DNA from: Fibrobacter sp. UWB5
GTDB taxonomy: Bacteria; Fibrobacterota; Fibrobacteria; Fibrobacterales; Fibrobacteraceae
Direction of reading: 5' to 3'
NCBI RefSeq assembly: GCF_002210295.1
Contig: NZ_MWQH01000009.1
Coordinates: forward strand, 1 to 64,000
DNA: 64,000 nt
The notes beneath the pieces were generated by a model, which worked only from the letters and a program-made list of their open reading frames with translations, had not been told where the DNA came from and did not search any database. Shown in pieces: positions 18,335-27,932 of this stretch (position 1 is its first letter; each line of letters starts with the position of its first letter). A program made the position numbers and the translations under genes.

Positions 18335-19054
18335 TTATTTCAAGTCACGAATTTTTGCTTCCGGAAGCCCCGTAACTGCAGAAATTTCTGTCACAGAGAG
18401 TTTTCCCTGTTCAAGCATTTTCTTCGCAATATCCATTTTCGTTGAATACTCGGCTACGGCTCGATCAAAATCGCTCATGTCCACAGTCATAAGATACCTC
18501 GAACTGAAATTACATAATTTCACCTCGTTTTGCAAGACCTTGAACACGGGATCATTTGCAAATTCACTGAAATCGGCTTCGCGATTCAACGTGTCGATGG
18601 CGCGGAGCCACTGAGCCAAGCGGCAGTTGTCGCCGACATAGTCCTTCGCGTTCTTGAGAAACTTCGCCACTTCAACCAACGTCACTGTCTGCCGGTCAAA
18701 ATAGACTTCCTGCTCCTGATTCCTCAACTGTACCGTATGGCGGTAATTTGGCGATTTCGCGAACGCGTCAAAGAACTGGAAACTGACCACATGCAAGTTT
18801 TCAAGTTGCGGAACTTCGCCCTGCTTTACCATATTGTTCGTAAGGCGAGCCACATAAAGGACCAAGCGGTCCTTGAACAAGGAGTTATTGTCTTCATGCT
18901 GCACTTCAATAGAAATGCGGTCTTTCGGGGAGTTTTCGCCACGGTCATTCGTCAAAAGAATATCGGGCTCAACGCTGCGGTATCCCAGCTCACCGGGAAT
19001 GAACGGGTTCACGAGTTTCGGACGTAAAAAAATCTTCACGTTTATAAAAAACAA
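18335..19054 (-). CDS. Rpn-family PD-(D/E)XK nuclease/transposase-like protein, probably N-terminally shortened
   Basis: The 239-residue protein carries the nuclease core PDILLTNDRG...ISIEVQH with the PD and E-x-Q residues of the PD-(D/E)XK fold. It continues with FKDRLVLYVARL and the FFDAF segment seen in Rpn/YhgA-like recombination-promoting nucleases. The C-terminus has a KMLEQGKLSVTEISAVTGLP helix-turn-helix-like tail, also common in that family. Typical members have a longer N-terminal region before the PD motif; here only about 27 residues precede it and the start codon is TTG without a Shine-Dalgarno. I infer a shortened, possibly decayed copy. Confidence 0.7.
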   Translation of the reverse strand: MFFINVKIFLRPKLVNPFIPGELGYRSVEPDILLTNDRGENSPKDRISIEVQHEDNNSLFKDRLVLYVARLTNNMVKQGEVPQLENLHVVSFQFFDAFAKSPNYRHTVQLRNQEQEVYFDRQTVTLVEVAKFLKNAKDYVGDNCRLAQWLRAIDTLNREADFSEFANDPVFKVLQNEVKLCNFSSRYLMTVDMSDFDRAVAEYSTKMDIAKKMLEQGKLSVTEISAVTGLPEAKIRDLK

Positions 19055-19134
19055 TCATAAACCCTACTTGTCTCGGGTACAGTCATATTCCACCTTGGAC
19101 TATGGAATTTCGGGGCTTGCGCGCTCCGTTTTTT

Positions 19135-19142
19135 TATTTTTG
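19135..19142 (+). promoter_or_regulatory. Candidate TATTTTTG box 5 nt before a start codon
   Basis: TATTTTTG ends 5 nt before ATG 19148, which lacks a Shine-Dalgarno. The geometry matches the other leaderless candidates. Confidence 0.35.
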
Positions 19143-19147
19143 TTGTC

Positions 19148-22100
19148 ATGAGCAATTCTTTGTTTGAAAAATTTGGTCGTATCCCCAGTTTTTGCGCCCC
19201 GCTGTTTGGGCTGTTGTTTGTTGCATCTTTAATTTCTTGCGCCGGTAACGGAAAGCCGCTGACCGAATCGGACCCGAAAACGTCCGAAGTGGCTGGGAAC
19301 GGGGGTTCCGGGAGCTACACGGACGACTATTTTGATGAAGGTTCGGCTGTAAATTCGGACGCGAGCACCAAATCGGCCCGCAGAAACACCGCCAACAGTT
19401 TCAGCTCCGACGGTTTCAGCTTCATCCTGCCGCAGGGCGGCGCAGGCGACTGGGCGCTCGTGGGCGATGACGACGGAAGCGCCCACGAGAGCGGCGTCCC
19501 CTATGAATTTTACAACGCCAGCACGGGACGCCGCGCGGTCCTGGTCGAAATCGAACTCCCCAAGGGCGAACCCATGCGACTCATGGACCGCGCCCAGATG
19601 GAAATGCAGGCTTTTGAATCGAGCGGCAAGAAGGCGACTCTCGCCGAGACCTACCCCGAAGAAAATTTCGGCGGTACAGGCGTATTCTTTGACGTTGCGG
19701 GCAAGCGCTACGACAGCCCCTATGAAGCAGTGGGCTTTGTAACAGGTGCAGGAAGCCGCGTGTACACGCTCACGCTTTCTGCCACCGACACGGCGCTCCA
19801 GCCGGGCGAACTCAAGAACGAGTGGAAAGAGTTCTTCGCGAACTTCAGCATGCGCGAAACTGCTGCAAGCGAAGGCCCGGAACTCTCGCCGAACAACGTG
19901 CAAAGCTTCAACTCCCCCGCTCTCGGCTACACTTGGGCCGTGAAGGATACTCTCTGGCATCACTGGACAGGAATCGCCCGCCAGAATGACGACCCCGACC
20001 TGGTGCTTTCAAACAAGGCCGAAGACGTTTCACTGTTCGTTTACGGCGCAACCGTTGAAAGCGACGCCGTGAATTCGCAGGATTTGTTCAAGGTGCTGCT
20101 CGTGCGCCTGGGCGTTGACCCGAATAATCCGACCATCGAAAGCTACCGCCAAAAGGTCGGCGACCGCTACGCGCAAGACTTTAGCCTGACTCACGTGGTC
20201 AACAAGTTTGACTTCTACTACACAGGTCGCTATTTCTACGATGACGGCCGCGGAATCTTGATTGTCAGCTGGACCCAGGGCGTGAACAAGAAGAAATACG
20301 CCAAGGTCATGCAGCACGGTATCGAAGGCCTGACCGTGGGCGAAAAGCCCGCCACCGCAAGCGATGCCGAATCCGCCAAAAAGCAGGCAAAATTCAACGC
20401 CGCCATCATGAGCCAGGTGGGCATTTTGCGCCTGCTCGAAAACCAGCCGCTGGTGGCGCTCAGCTACTTTGAACGCGCGAACCGCATGGACCCCGAAGAG
20501 CCTCTCTACCTGATCAACTGCGGATTCGTGTACCAGATGAAGGAACTTTACGGTCCGGGCATCAGCCACTTTGAAAGCCAGCGCGAACTGGTGCAAAAGA
20601 ACGGCAAACTGCTCTCGATTCTCGGCGAAATGTACGAAGCCTTGTTCGACTACGGCCGCGCCCGCGAATGCGCCGAAGCTGCCCTCCGCTACACGCCGAA
20701 CAATCCGGAATACGTGATCAACTTGAGCGACGCCCTCTGGGGACTCGGTCAGCGCAACCAGTCGCTGGTAGTCGTGCAACGCCTTTACGACACGCAGCCG
20801 AGCAGCCGTTTGGGTGTTTACCTCGCCAAAACTTACATGGGCCTCGACCAGTACGCCGAAGCCGTCGATATTCTTTACCAGGTGCGCCGCCGCTTTGGCA
20901 TGAGCGTGGAACTCGGAAGCACCTTGATGGACGCCCTCATGTTCCTCGGTCGCTACGAAGAAGCCCGCGCCATCAGCGAAGAAACACTCGCCAAGGACCG
21001 CAACGACTACAAGATTTGGACCACGCAGGGCAAGATTCTCTTCTACAGCCGCAACTACCGCGACGCCGAAAAGTCGCTCACCAAGGCGCTCGCCCTCAAG
21101 CCCGATAACGAAGACGCCAAGAGCTTCCTCAGCGCCACGAAGGCATTCCTCGGCAAGGCAGACAACCGCACGCTGCAAAAGCCGATTACGCCGGTGGAAG
21201 AACGCACCAAGAACCTGAAGGGACTCCTCAGCGAAAGCGCCAAGAAGCAGGGCACCGAAGGCGATTTCCCTGCTGTGGTGCATTACAACAAGCAGACCTT
21301 GAAAGCCGAAAAGGGCGCAAACTGGGTCCGCACCGACGAAATGCTCATGGAAATCCTCGACATTCGCGGCGCCGCCATCTATCGCGAATTCACCTTCGAT
21401 TTCTTGCCCGGATTTGACCGCATTTACCTAAACGCCCTCGAAGTCTACGACAGCAACTGGAACCTGAAGCAGAAGGCGAACCTGAACGGCGCCTACATTA
21501 CCTACGCCACCGAAATCGGCGGCCAGAACGAATCGCAGACGGCGCACTTCCCGCTGCAGGAACTGGAGCCGGGCGACTTTATTTACCTGCAGTTCAGCCG
21601 CACGAACATCGAAAACAAGGGCATGATTCCCTACACCGACTTCGTGAGCAGCAAGGACGTTCCTGTGGGCCAGTCCAGCTTCCGCATTTACGCCGACACC
21701 GCCCGTTTTGTGACCGAAGAATACGGCCCGCTCGAAAAGAAGACCATCAAGGGCGGCATTGAATGGAAGATCGAAAACCCTGTCATTATCCGCAAAGAGC
21801 TTTACATGCCCGTGTACCGCGACTTTGGCGCAGGCCTGATGCTTACCGGCAAGCAGGAATGGAAGAACGTGGGCGAAGATTACCAGAACCTGATCAAGCA
21901 CCAGTTCAAGCAGGCCGTGAGCGTGCGTGAAAAGGCCCGCGAAGTCCGCGGCAGCAAGGCAAACGACAACGCCGTCAAGGCCATCGTGAACTTTGTGCGC
22001 CACGATATTCGCTACCGCGACGTGCGATTCGGCGGACACAGCCTGATTCCGCAAACCGCCGAAGTCACGCTCAAAAAGCACCAGGGCGACTGCAAGGACA

Positions 22101-23008
22101 TGGCACTCTTGCTCAAGGAAATGCTTGAATCTATCGGCATCAAGAGCTACCTCACCGCCATTCACCTGACCGAAGAAGGCTTTGCCGGCCTCCCGACGAT
22201 TCAGCAGTTCAACCACATGATTCTCTACATTCCGGCGCAGGGTCAAGTCACCGAGCGCTGGGTCGACGCCACCGACAAGACCGGCAACGATCGCCCCGTC
22301 CCGCTCGACATGGAAGGCAAGGTCGCGCTCGTGATCAACGATGACAGCAGCCATGTGGTCACCACGCCGATTCTCGAAGACAATCAGGAACATCAGATTG
22401 GCATTGAACACCGTCTGTTTATCGGAAACGACGGCGCTTGCGAATTCCGCGACTCGATTTCGCTGCAGGGCAAGTTCGCCAGTGTGATGCGTAACCGCTT
22501 CTTTGGCCGCGACGCCAAGGAACAGGAAAAGCTGATGGAAGACTTCCTCGCTTCGGGTATCCCCGACGTGAGCATCGGCAACATTCGCATCGAAAACCTC
22601 GCCGAATTCAACAAGCCGCTGGCCCTGATTGTGACTTACGCCTCCAAGGGTTACTTTGGCCAGGGCGGTTCCGAACTCAAGGGCCGATTCCCGAACGTGT
22701 GGGAACGCAGCCTGTTCAAGCTCCCGAAGGTTTCCAAGCGTCACCACCCGATTCGCATGCCCCACGAAACGCAGTTTGCATACAAATTAAGCGTTACCGC
22801 CCCGAGCGGCAAAAAAGTCAAAATTACCGGTCCCAAGAAGCTGAACCGCGAACCGGATTACGTGAGCTTCGAGAAGAATTATGACGGCAAAAACAGCATC
22901 AAGTGGACCACCTTCGCACTTTACGCCGACCCGGCGGAATACAACAAGATTCGCGAGGAATGGACCTACTTGCTCAGCGAAACCAGCCCGATGATCGAGA
23001 TAAAGTAG
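19148..23008 (+). CDS. Large lipoprotein with TPR repeats, DUF3857 and transglutaminase-like domain
   Basis: The 1286-residue protein begins with a signal peptide ending at LISC (Cys31). An N-terminal beta-rich region (about 85-390) precedes TPR-type helical repeats (about 404-640), visible as ALSYFERANRMDPEEPLYLINCG and KSLTKALALKPDNEDAK. A DUF3857-like region (about 720-930) leads to a transglutaminase-like domain with an intact Cys-His-Asp triad: C982 in GDCKDM, H1023 in FNHMILY, D1040 in WVDATD. The C-terminal about 200 residues are beta-rich. Proteins of this architecture in Bacteroidetes are envelope-located and mostly uncharacterised. The enzymatic target is unknown; protein or peptidoglycan amide bonds are candidates. 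Confidence 0.82.
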   Translation: MSNSLFEKFGRIPSFCAPLFGLLFVASLISCAGNGKPLTESDPKTSEVAGNGGSGSYTDDYFDEGSAVNSDASTKSARRNTANSFSSDGFSFILPQGGAGDWALVGDDDGSAHESGVPYEFYNASTGRRAVLVEIELPKGEPMRLMDRAQMEMQAFESSGKKATLAETYPEENFGGTGVFFDVAGKRYDSPYEAVGFVTGAGSRVYTLTLSATDTALQPGELKNEWKEFFANFSMRETAASEGPELSPNNVQSFNSPALGYTWAVKDTLWHHWTGIARQNDDPDLVLSNKAEDVSLFVYGATVESDAVNSQDLFKVLLVRLGVDPNNPTIESYRQKVGDRYAQDFSLTHVVNKFDFYYTGRYFYDDGRGILIVSWTQGVNKKKYAKVMQHGIEGLTVGEKPATASDAESAKKQAKFNAAIMSQVGILRLLENQPLVALSYFERANRMDPEEPLYLINCGFVYQMKELYGPGISHFESQRELVQKNGKLLSILGEMYEALFDYGRARECAEAALRYTPNNPEYVINLSDALWGLGQRNQSLVVVQRLYDTQPSSRLGVYLAKTYMGLDQYAEAVDILYQVRRRFGMSVELGSTLMDALMFLGRYEEARAISEETLAKDRNDYKIWTTQGKILFYSRNYRDAEKSLTKALALKPDNEDAKSFLSATKAFLGKADNRTLQKPITPVEERTKNLKGLLSESAKKQGTEGDFPAVVHYNKQTLKAEKGANWVRTDEMLMEILDIRGAAIYREFTFDFLPGFDRIYLNALEVYDSNWNLKQKANLNGAYITYATEIGGQNESQTAHFPLQELEPGDFIYLQFSRTNIENKGMIPYTDFVSSKDVPVGQSSFRIYADTARFVTEEYGPLEKKTIKGGIEWKIENPVIIRKELYMPVYRDFGAGLMLTGKQEWKNVGEDYQNLIKHQFKQAVSVREKAREVRGSKANDNAVKAIVNFVRHDIRYRDVRFGGHSLIPQTAEVTLKKHQGDCKDMALLLKEMLESIGIKSYLTAIHLTEEGFAGLPTIQQFNHMILYIPAQGQVTERWVDATDKTGNDRPVPLDMEGKVALVINDDSSHVVTTPILEDNQEHQIGIEHRLFIGNDGACEFRDSISLQGKFASVMRNRFFGRDAKEQEKLMEDFLASGIPDVSIGNIRIENLAEFNKPLALIVTYASKGYFGQGGSELKGRFPNVWERSLFKLPKVSKRHHPIRMPHETQFAYKLSVTAPSGKKVKITGPKKLNREPDYVSFEKNYDGKNSIKWTTFALYADPAEYNKIREEWTYLLSETSPMIEIK

Positions 23009-23080
23009 TTGGTAGAGCTTAGTTGGTAGAACTTAGAATGACCGCGATTTCTAAGTTCTAAGTTCTAAGCTCTACATTCT
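23006..23080. repeat. TAGTTGGTAG units plus TTCTAAG heptamers
   Basis: Two TAGTTGGTAG units again begin exactly at the stop codon of the upstream gene. They are followed by TTCTAAG heptamers (about 23048-23070). The arms AGAACTTAG and CTAAGTTCT are complementary. This is the same composite element as at 5542-5640 with a shorter array. Confidence 0.85.
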
Positions 23081-23086
23081 AATTGC

Positions 23087-23094
23087 TATATTTC
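23087..23094 (+). promoter_or_regulatory. Candidate TATATTTC box for hisS
   Basis: TATATTTC ends 8 nt before the hisS ATG, which has no Shine-Dalgarno. A very short or absent leader is predicted. Confidence 0.4.
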
Positions 23095-23102
23095 CGCTCA
23101 CT

Positions 23103-24410
23103 ATGAGCATTTCTATCCCCCAGTTGCCTAAGGGCACACGCGATTTTTACCCGGAAGCCGAGCGCATCCAGAATTACATTTTTGACACCTGGCGCAGCGT
23201 CGCCGAATCTTTTGCCTACGAAGAATACGAAGGCCCGATGTTTGAACATTTGGAGCTTTATACGGGCAAGTCCGGCGAAGAAATCGTCAGCCAGCTTTAC
23301 AACTTTAAAGACAAGGGCGACCGCGAAATCGCACTCCGCCCCGAAATGACTCCGACGCTCGCCCGCCTCGTAATCCAGAAGGCCCGCGAACTCAAGAAGC
23401 CTTTCAAGTGGTTCAGCATGCCGCGCCTGTTCCGTTACGAAAAGGCGCAGAAGGGCCGCCTCCGCGAATTCTTCCAGCTAAACATGGACATCATCGGCAC
23501 CGAAAGCATTTACGCCGAAGCCGACCTGATGGCAGCCATCGCAACAATGCTCCGCAAGTTCGGCCTCAAAGATGGCGAATTTGCCATTGGCGTTTCAAGC
23601 CGCAAGCTCCTGGCCACCTACCTCGAAGAAATCGGTGCCCCGAATCCGGCTCTCGTTTACCCGGTACTTGACCGCCGCTTAAAAATCGGCCCCGAAGCAT
23701 TTGCCAAGGCTCTGGCCGACGCAGGCCTCTCCGAAGACCAAGTGAAAAAGCTCGACGACTTCATGAGTTGTAAGTCCATCGAAGAAGTCAAGACCAAGGT
23801 TCACAGCGAAAACGCAACTGCAGCCCTCGCCGAAATCGAAGACCTGTTCGCCACCCTTACCGCCGCTGGTTACGGCGAATGCGTGAACATGGATCTCTCC
23901 ATTGTTCGCGGCCTCGCCTACTACACCGGCATCGTATTCGAAGTTTTTGACAAGGGCAAATCCATGCGCGCCATCGCTGGCGGTGGACGTTACGACAGTC
24001 TCACCGAAAAACTCGGTGGCGAACGCATCCCGGGCGTGGGCTTTGGCATGGGCGACGTAGTGCTCGCCGACTTGCTCGCCGAACACAACCTGCTCCCGAG
24101 CCCCAAGCAGAGCGTCGATTTCTACATCGCAAGCTTTACCAACGACATGAAGAAGGTGTTCGAAACCGCACAGGTATTCCGCTGCGCAAGCTCTAGCAAA
24201 GAAGGGGGCAAACCCTTCTCGGTCGCTCACCCGCTCGCCGCCATGAAAATGGGCAAGCAGCTCGACCAAGCCAACTACCAGGGCGCCAAAATCGTCGTGT
24301 ACGTCGACGGATCCAAGGCTGCCGCAGGTGAATTCGAATACAAGGACATGCGCACCGGCGAAATGTTCGTCGGAAATACAGAAGCCATCGTGGAGCGCTT
24401 GAAGGCATAA
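23103..24410 (+). CDS. hisS: Histidyl-tRNA synthetase
   Basis: This 435-residue class II synthetase charges tRNA-His in the cytoplasm. The N-terminal LPKGTRDFYPEAE segment contains the family's early motif. Motif 2 appears as FRYEKAQKGRLREFFQLN with R111, and the histidine-specific RGLAYYTG lies near 269. GGGRYDSL and the GFGMG motif follow. A short anticodon-binding domain ends the protein. No Shine-Dalgarno precedes the ATG. Only 14 nt separate it from the SGNH gene downstream, so it probably heads the four-gene unit to 29783. Confidence 0.96.
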   Translation: MSISIPQLPKGTRDFYPEAERIQNYIFDTWRSVAESFAYEEYEGPMFEHLELYTGKSGEEIVSQLYNFKDKGDREIALRPEMTPTLARLVIQKARELKKPFKWFSMPRLFRYEKAQKGRLREFFQLNMDIIGTESIYAEADLMAAIATMLRKFGLKDGEFAIGVSSRKLLATYLEEIGAPNPALVYPVLDRRLKIGPEAFAKALADAGLSEDQVKKLDDFMSCKSIEEVKTKVHSENATAALAEIEDLFATLTAAGYGECVNMDLSIVRGLAYYTGIVFEVFDKGKSMRAIAGGGRYDSLTEKLGGERIPGVGFGMGDVVLADLLAEHNLLPSPKQSVDFYIASFTNDMKKVFETAQVFRCASSSKEGGKPFSVAHPLAAMKMGKQLDQANYQGAKIVVYVDGSKAAAGEFEYKDMRTGEMFVGNTEAIVERLKA

Positions 24411-24424
24411 ATAGTTAAACGCTT

Positions 24425-26239
24425 ATGATGTCCCCCTTAAAAGTTCTCTTATCTATTATCAGCCTGTTCGCCCTTCTTGGCTTTATCGCCATCATCTACC
24501 CCGATGACGGAATCCATATCGGCGACTCCACGCTCCGCTACCCGAAGCTCACCGAAATCTTCGTAAAGCAGTCCTCCGGCGATTCGCTCAGCGATTCTAC
24601 CCAGGGCGACCCTGAAGAAGCCATCCGTGAAATGATGGAAGCGACCAAGCGCAAAGAGTTTTCCGCCTTCAGCGACTCGCTCAAGTTCTACGAGGACTTT
24701 TTTGAAAAGGGCAAAACGCGTTTCGATTTGCCGAACAACGACGCCACGTGGTTTGACCGATTCTTCTTGCACCTGGAACTCGCCTCCCTCGATTCGAACG
24801 TTGTACACGTCGTGCATTACGGCGACTCACAGCTTGAAGAAGACCGAATCTCGGCCACCATTCGCGAAGACTTGCAAGATGAATTCGGTGGCGCAGGCCC
24901 CGGCATGATGCCCGCCATTATGACCGTGCCGTCCATGACCACAAGCCATGCCGGTGTGGGCGCGCTTTCGCGCTACATTCTGTTTGGCCCCAAAGAAGAC
25001 GAGGCCGAACACACGCGCTATGGACCTCTGGCCCAGCTCGCCAAGCTTGAAGGCGAAGCCTCCATTACCATTCAACGCCGCAAAGAACGCAAGAAACAGT
25101 TCAGCCACGTGGGCGGTTACAGCACCATCCGCCTTCTCACCAACAAGAATGCTCGCCTCAAGGTCAGACTCAACGTCAACCAGACCGTTGTAGACACCGT
25201 AGGCCAAGAAGCCGACGGCACGCCGAAAGAAAAGCATTCCACCAAGGTGGTTGACGCTGGCGAACCGATTATCGACACTTACAATAAACTCAAAGTGTAC
25301 ACCTGGAAGCTGAAGGATACCACGTCCATTGCGAAGATGTACCTTTCGGGCAATGCCGAAGTCTACGCCATTTCTGCAGACGGCGCTTACGGTGTCGCAG
25401 TCGACAACGTGGCCATGCGCGGCTCTTCGGGCACAATCTTCCACCGCATCGATTCTGAACTTTTGGCAGAATCTTACAAGGCCATGAACGTCCGCCTGAT
25501 TATTATGGAATACGGCGGCAACCTGGTGCCGAGCATCAATTCGGGCAACATCGACTGGACCAAGAAAATCATTACGCGCCAAATTCAGGCCGTACAAAAG
25601 GCAAACCCCGATGCGGACATCTTGTTCATTGGCCCGGCTGACATGGCCCGTCAAAAAGATGGCCAGTGGCAGACCTACGCCGGCTTGAACATGACAATCA
25701 AGGCTCTACGCGAAGTCGCTCTTGAAAACGGAGCCGCCTATTGGGACATGCACCGCGTGATGGGCGGAAACGGAGCGATGATCAAGTGGGTGAACAAGGA
25801 ACCCGCCCTCGGCTTTACCGACCACATTCACTTTACCCGCCGCGGCGCCGCCTACATGGGCGATCTGTTCTGCTCAGCCCTGCGCATGCATTACGACTAC
25901 TTCAAGTTCCGCGACCGTCACAACATCAGTGACGAAAAGTTGAAAGAACTGCACCAGTGGAGCGCCGAGAACAAGCCCGCACCCAAGCCTGTCACCAAAC
26001 CCAAGCCCGCTGCCAAACCAGTCAAGAAGGCTGCCCCCGCACCGAAGCCTGCGGCAAAGCCGGCACCGGTCGCAAAACCTGTAGCAAAGCCTGCTCCGGC
26101 ACCGGCTGCAAAACCTGCCGCCAAGCCAGCTGCAAAACCTGTAGCAAAGCAAGCCCCGCTTCCTGCTAAGATCCAGGCAACCAAAACCATTGTCCCGGCG
26201 GCAAAGAAAAATGATATGAAAGGAGCGAAAAAGAAATGA
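24425..26239 (+). CDS. SGNH-hydrolase-like envelope protein with Lys/Pro/Ala tail
   Basis: The 604-residue protein has an N-terminal membrane anchor or uncleaved signal (about 5-25). An SGNH/GDSL-type domain follows, with block I HYGDSQ (nucleophile S135), a Gly/Asn block in EYGGN, and the terminal catalytic pair D466-x-x-H469 in TDHIHF. Residues about 516-590 are a low-complexity KPA-rich tail that may cross the periplasm or bind an acidic polymer. With the next two genes it forms an SGNH-SGNH-MBOAT set, so O-acyl transfer to, or removal from, an exported glycan is the likely job. Two Met codons are adjacent at the start; no Shine-Dalgarno is seen. Confidence 0.78.
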   Translation: MMSPLKVLLSIISLFALLGFIAIIYPDDGIHIGDSTLRYPKLTEIFVKQSSGDSLSDSTQGDPEEAIREMMEATKRKEFSAFSDSLKFYEDFFEKGKTRFDLPNNDATWFDRFFLHLELASLDSNVVHVVHYGDSQLEEDRISATIREDLQDEFGGAGPGMMPAIMTVPSMTTSHAGVGALSRYILFGPKEDEAEHTRYGPLAQLAKLEGEASITIQRRKERKKQFSHVGGYSTIRLLTNKNARLKVRLNVNQTVVDTVGQEADGTPKEKHSTKVVDAGEPIIDTYNKLKVYTWKLKDTTSIAKMYLSGNAEVYAISADGAYGVAVDNVAMRGSSGTIFHRIDSELLAESYKAMNVRLIIMEYGGNLVPSINSGNIDWTKKIITRQIQAVQKANPDADILFIGPADMARQKDGQWQTYAGLNMTIKALREVALENGAAYWDMHRVMGGNGAMIKWVNKEPALGFTDHIHFTRRGAAYMGDLFCSALRMHYDYFKFRDRHNISDEKLKELHQWSAENKPAPKPVTKPKPAAKPVKKAAPAPKPAAKPAPVAKPVAKPAPAPAAKPAAKPAAKPVAKQAPLPAKIQATKTIVPAAKKNDMKGAKKK

Positions 26240-27921
26240 CACGCGTACTCCGGACCTTTGCGTTCATCGCACTTTCTGTTTTTGCACAAAACGTTTTGGC
26301 TAAAGACGCCTCGACGGCGCCGGGCAGCTATAACATAGACCTTTCGCGCTACGACTTTATCGACACCACGCAGAACGTGATCCAGTTTCCCAAGGGCAAC
26401 GCCTCGTTCAACGCTTTCTTTAACAAGATGGATACGCTCGTGTTCGAAAACCGTGGGCAGGTTCGCATTCTGCACGTGGGCGGCTCGCACCTGCAGGCCG
26501 ACGTGATTTCGGGCCGCATTCGCGAGCACCTCATTAAAGAATACCCGGGAGCCTCTGCCGGTCGCGGATTCGTATTCCCTTATTCTGCCGCCCGCACCAA
26601 TACGCCCGCGAGCTACGCCAGCGCTTACAAGGGCATTTGGGACATGAACAAGAACGTGCAGCGTGAAATCAAGAAACCGCTTGGTTTGCTTGGTATTGCC
26701 GTGAGCACCAGCGACCCGCGTTCCGAAATCACATTGCTCCTTGACAGGTACAACTCTACCCCGATTTGGGGCGAAACCAAACTCAGACTTTTTGGCTACA
26801 GCGACAACAACGATGTCGTACCCGTGTTGCGCGTCGATTCGACCGATATCTACGGCATTCTCGATTCCGCAAGCCAGAGCTACGTGTTTACAAGTCCGCG
26901 CCCGATTGACACGATTCAAATCGCCTTCCGCTGGATTGATTCCTTGAAGCAGGCCGAAATTGCAAAGTTCATTACCGACTCGCTTTTCCAGGATTCTATC
27001 GCACGCGCCAAGGAAGATTCGGTCAAGAAAGCGAACGGCGATACCGCCCAGAACAAGAAAGATTCCAACGTGATTCCGGCTAAGATTCCGAACAACGTTG
27101 CCCTGCCTGAAGTCGCCCGCGATTCCATGTTCCAAGGTGAATGCGACGTTCTTGATACGGCATGCCTGCGTCGCGAAGAAGCGAAGAGCAAATCTCGCGC
27201 CTGCGCCGAAAAGTTGAACAAGCCTGCCGTCAATTACGCCGAGGGTGAAATCGATTCGACCAACTACGCCAACGAACATTGCATTGAACAGGTCGCTGTA
27301 CCCGATTCCGTCAAGAAAAACGCTCGCCCGCGCTTTACGCTCACCGGCATTCTCACCGAGACCGATGCTCCGGGCATCACCTACACCGGCGTTGGCATTA
27401 ACGGTGCTAAGGTGCACGACTATTTCGAAGAAGTCTGCCCGCAGTTCGAAAAGGAACTGTCCTTCTACAAGCCCGACCTCGTGATTTTTGCCATCGGCAT
27501 TAACGATGCGAACGTGGAAAAATTCAACGACAAGCAGTTTAAAGACGACTACGACAAGCTTATCGCCCGCATCAAGAAGGTCAACCCGAACGTAGCGATT
27601 ATCTTCGAGACCAACAACGACATGTATCGCAAAGTCAAGAAGAAACGCTTCGTGCAGCACCCGAACGGCGATGTTGCCCGCAAGGCATTCTTTGCCCTGG
27701 CTGAAAAGCACAAGGCCGGCGTTTGGGACAAGTTCGGCATTATGGGCGGCCTCGGCTCCATGTCCAAGTGGGAACGTGCCGACCTCGCCAAAGCCGACAA
27801 AGTGCATTTCAAACTTTCCGGCTACAACCTCCTTGGCGATCTGTTCTACAAGGCTATCATCAACAGCTATCAAGAACACATCGCAAATCTCCCCGCACAA
27901 ACCAAGTCTGAAGTGAAATAA
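26236..27921 (+). CDS. Second SGNH-hydrolase-like exported protein
   Basis: This 561-residue protein overlaps the previous gene by ATGA, implying translational coupling. It has a signal peptide (about 1-22, VLA cleavage). Block I is unusual: HVGGSH has Gly where most family members have Asp, but the nucleophile is kept as S84. Block III GINDAN and the terminal D521-x-x-H524 in ADKVHF are also kept, so an active triad is likely. A charged stretch of about 90 residues (about 250-340) interrupts the domain. It is paralogous in layout to the upstream protein. A complementary role in acyl transfer or esterase activity in the same pathway is inferred. Confidence 0.76.
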   Translation: MTRVLRTFAFIALSVFAQNVLAKDASTAPGSYNIDLSRYDFIDTTQNVIQFPKGNASFNAFFNKMDTLVFENRGQVRILHVGGSHLQADVISGRIREHLIKEYPGASAGRGFVFPYSAARTNTPASYASAYKGIWDMNKNVQREIKKPLGLLGIAVSTSDPRSEITLLLDRYNSTPIWGETKLRLFGYSDNNDVVPVLRVDSTDIYGILDSASQSYVFTSPRPIDTIQIAFRWIDSLKQAEIAKFITDSLFQDSIARAKEDSVKKANGDTAQNKKDSNVIPAKIPNNVALPEVARDSMFQGECDVLDTACLRREEAKSKSRACAEKLNKPAVNYAEGEIDSTNYANEHCIEQVAVPDSVKKNARPRFTLTGILTETDAPGITYTGVGINGAKVHDYFEEVCPQFEKELSFYKPDLVIFAIGINDANVEKFNDKQFKDDYDKLIARIKKVNPNVAIIFETNNDMYRKVKKKRFVQHPNGDVARKAFFALAEKHKAGVWDKFGIMGGLGSMSKWERADLAKADKVHFKLSGYNLLGDLFYKAIINSYQEHIANLPAQTKSEVK

Positions 27922-27932
27922 CCGACCCCCTT

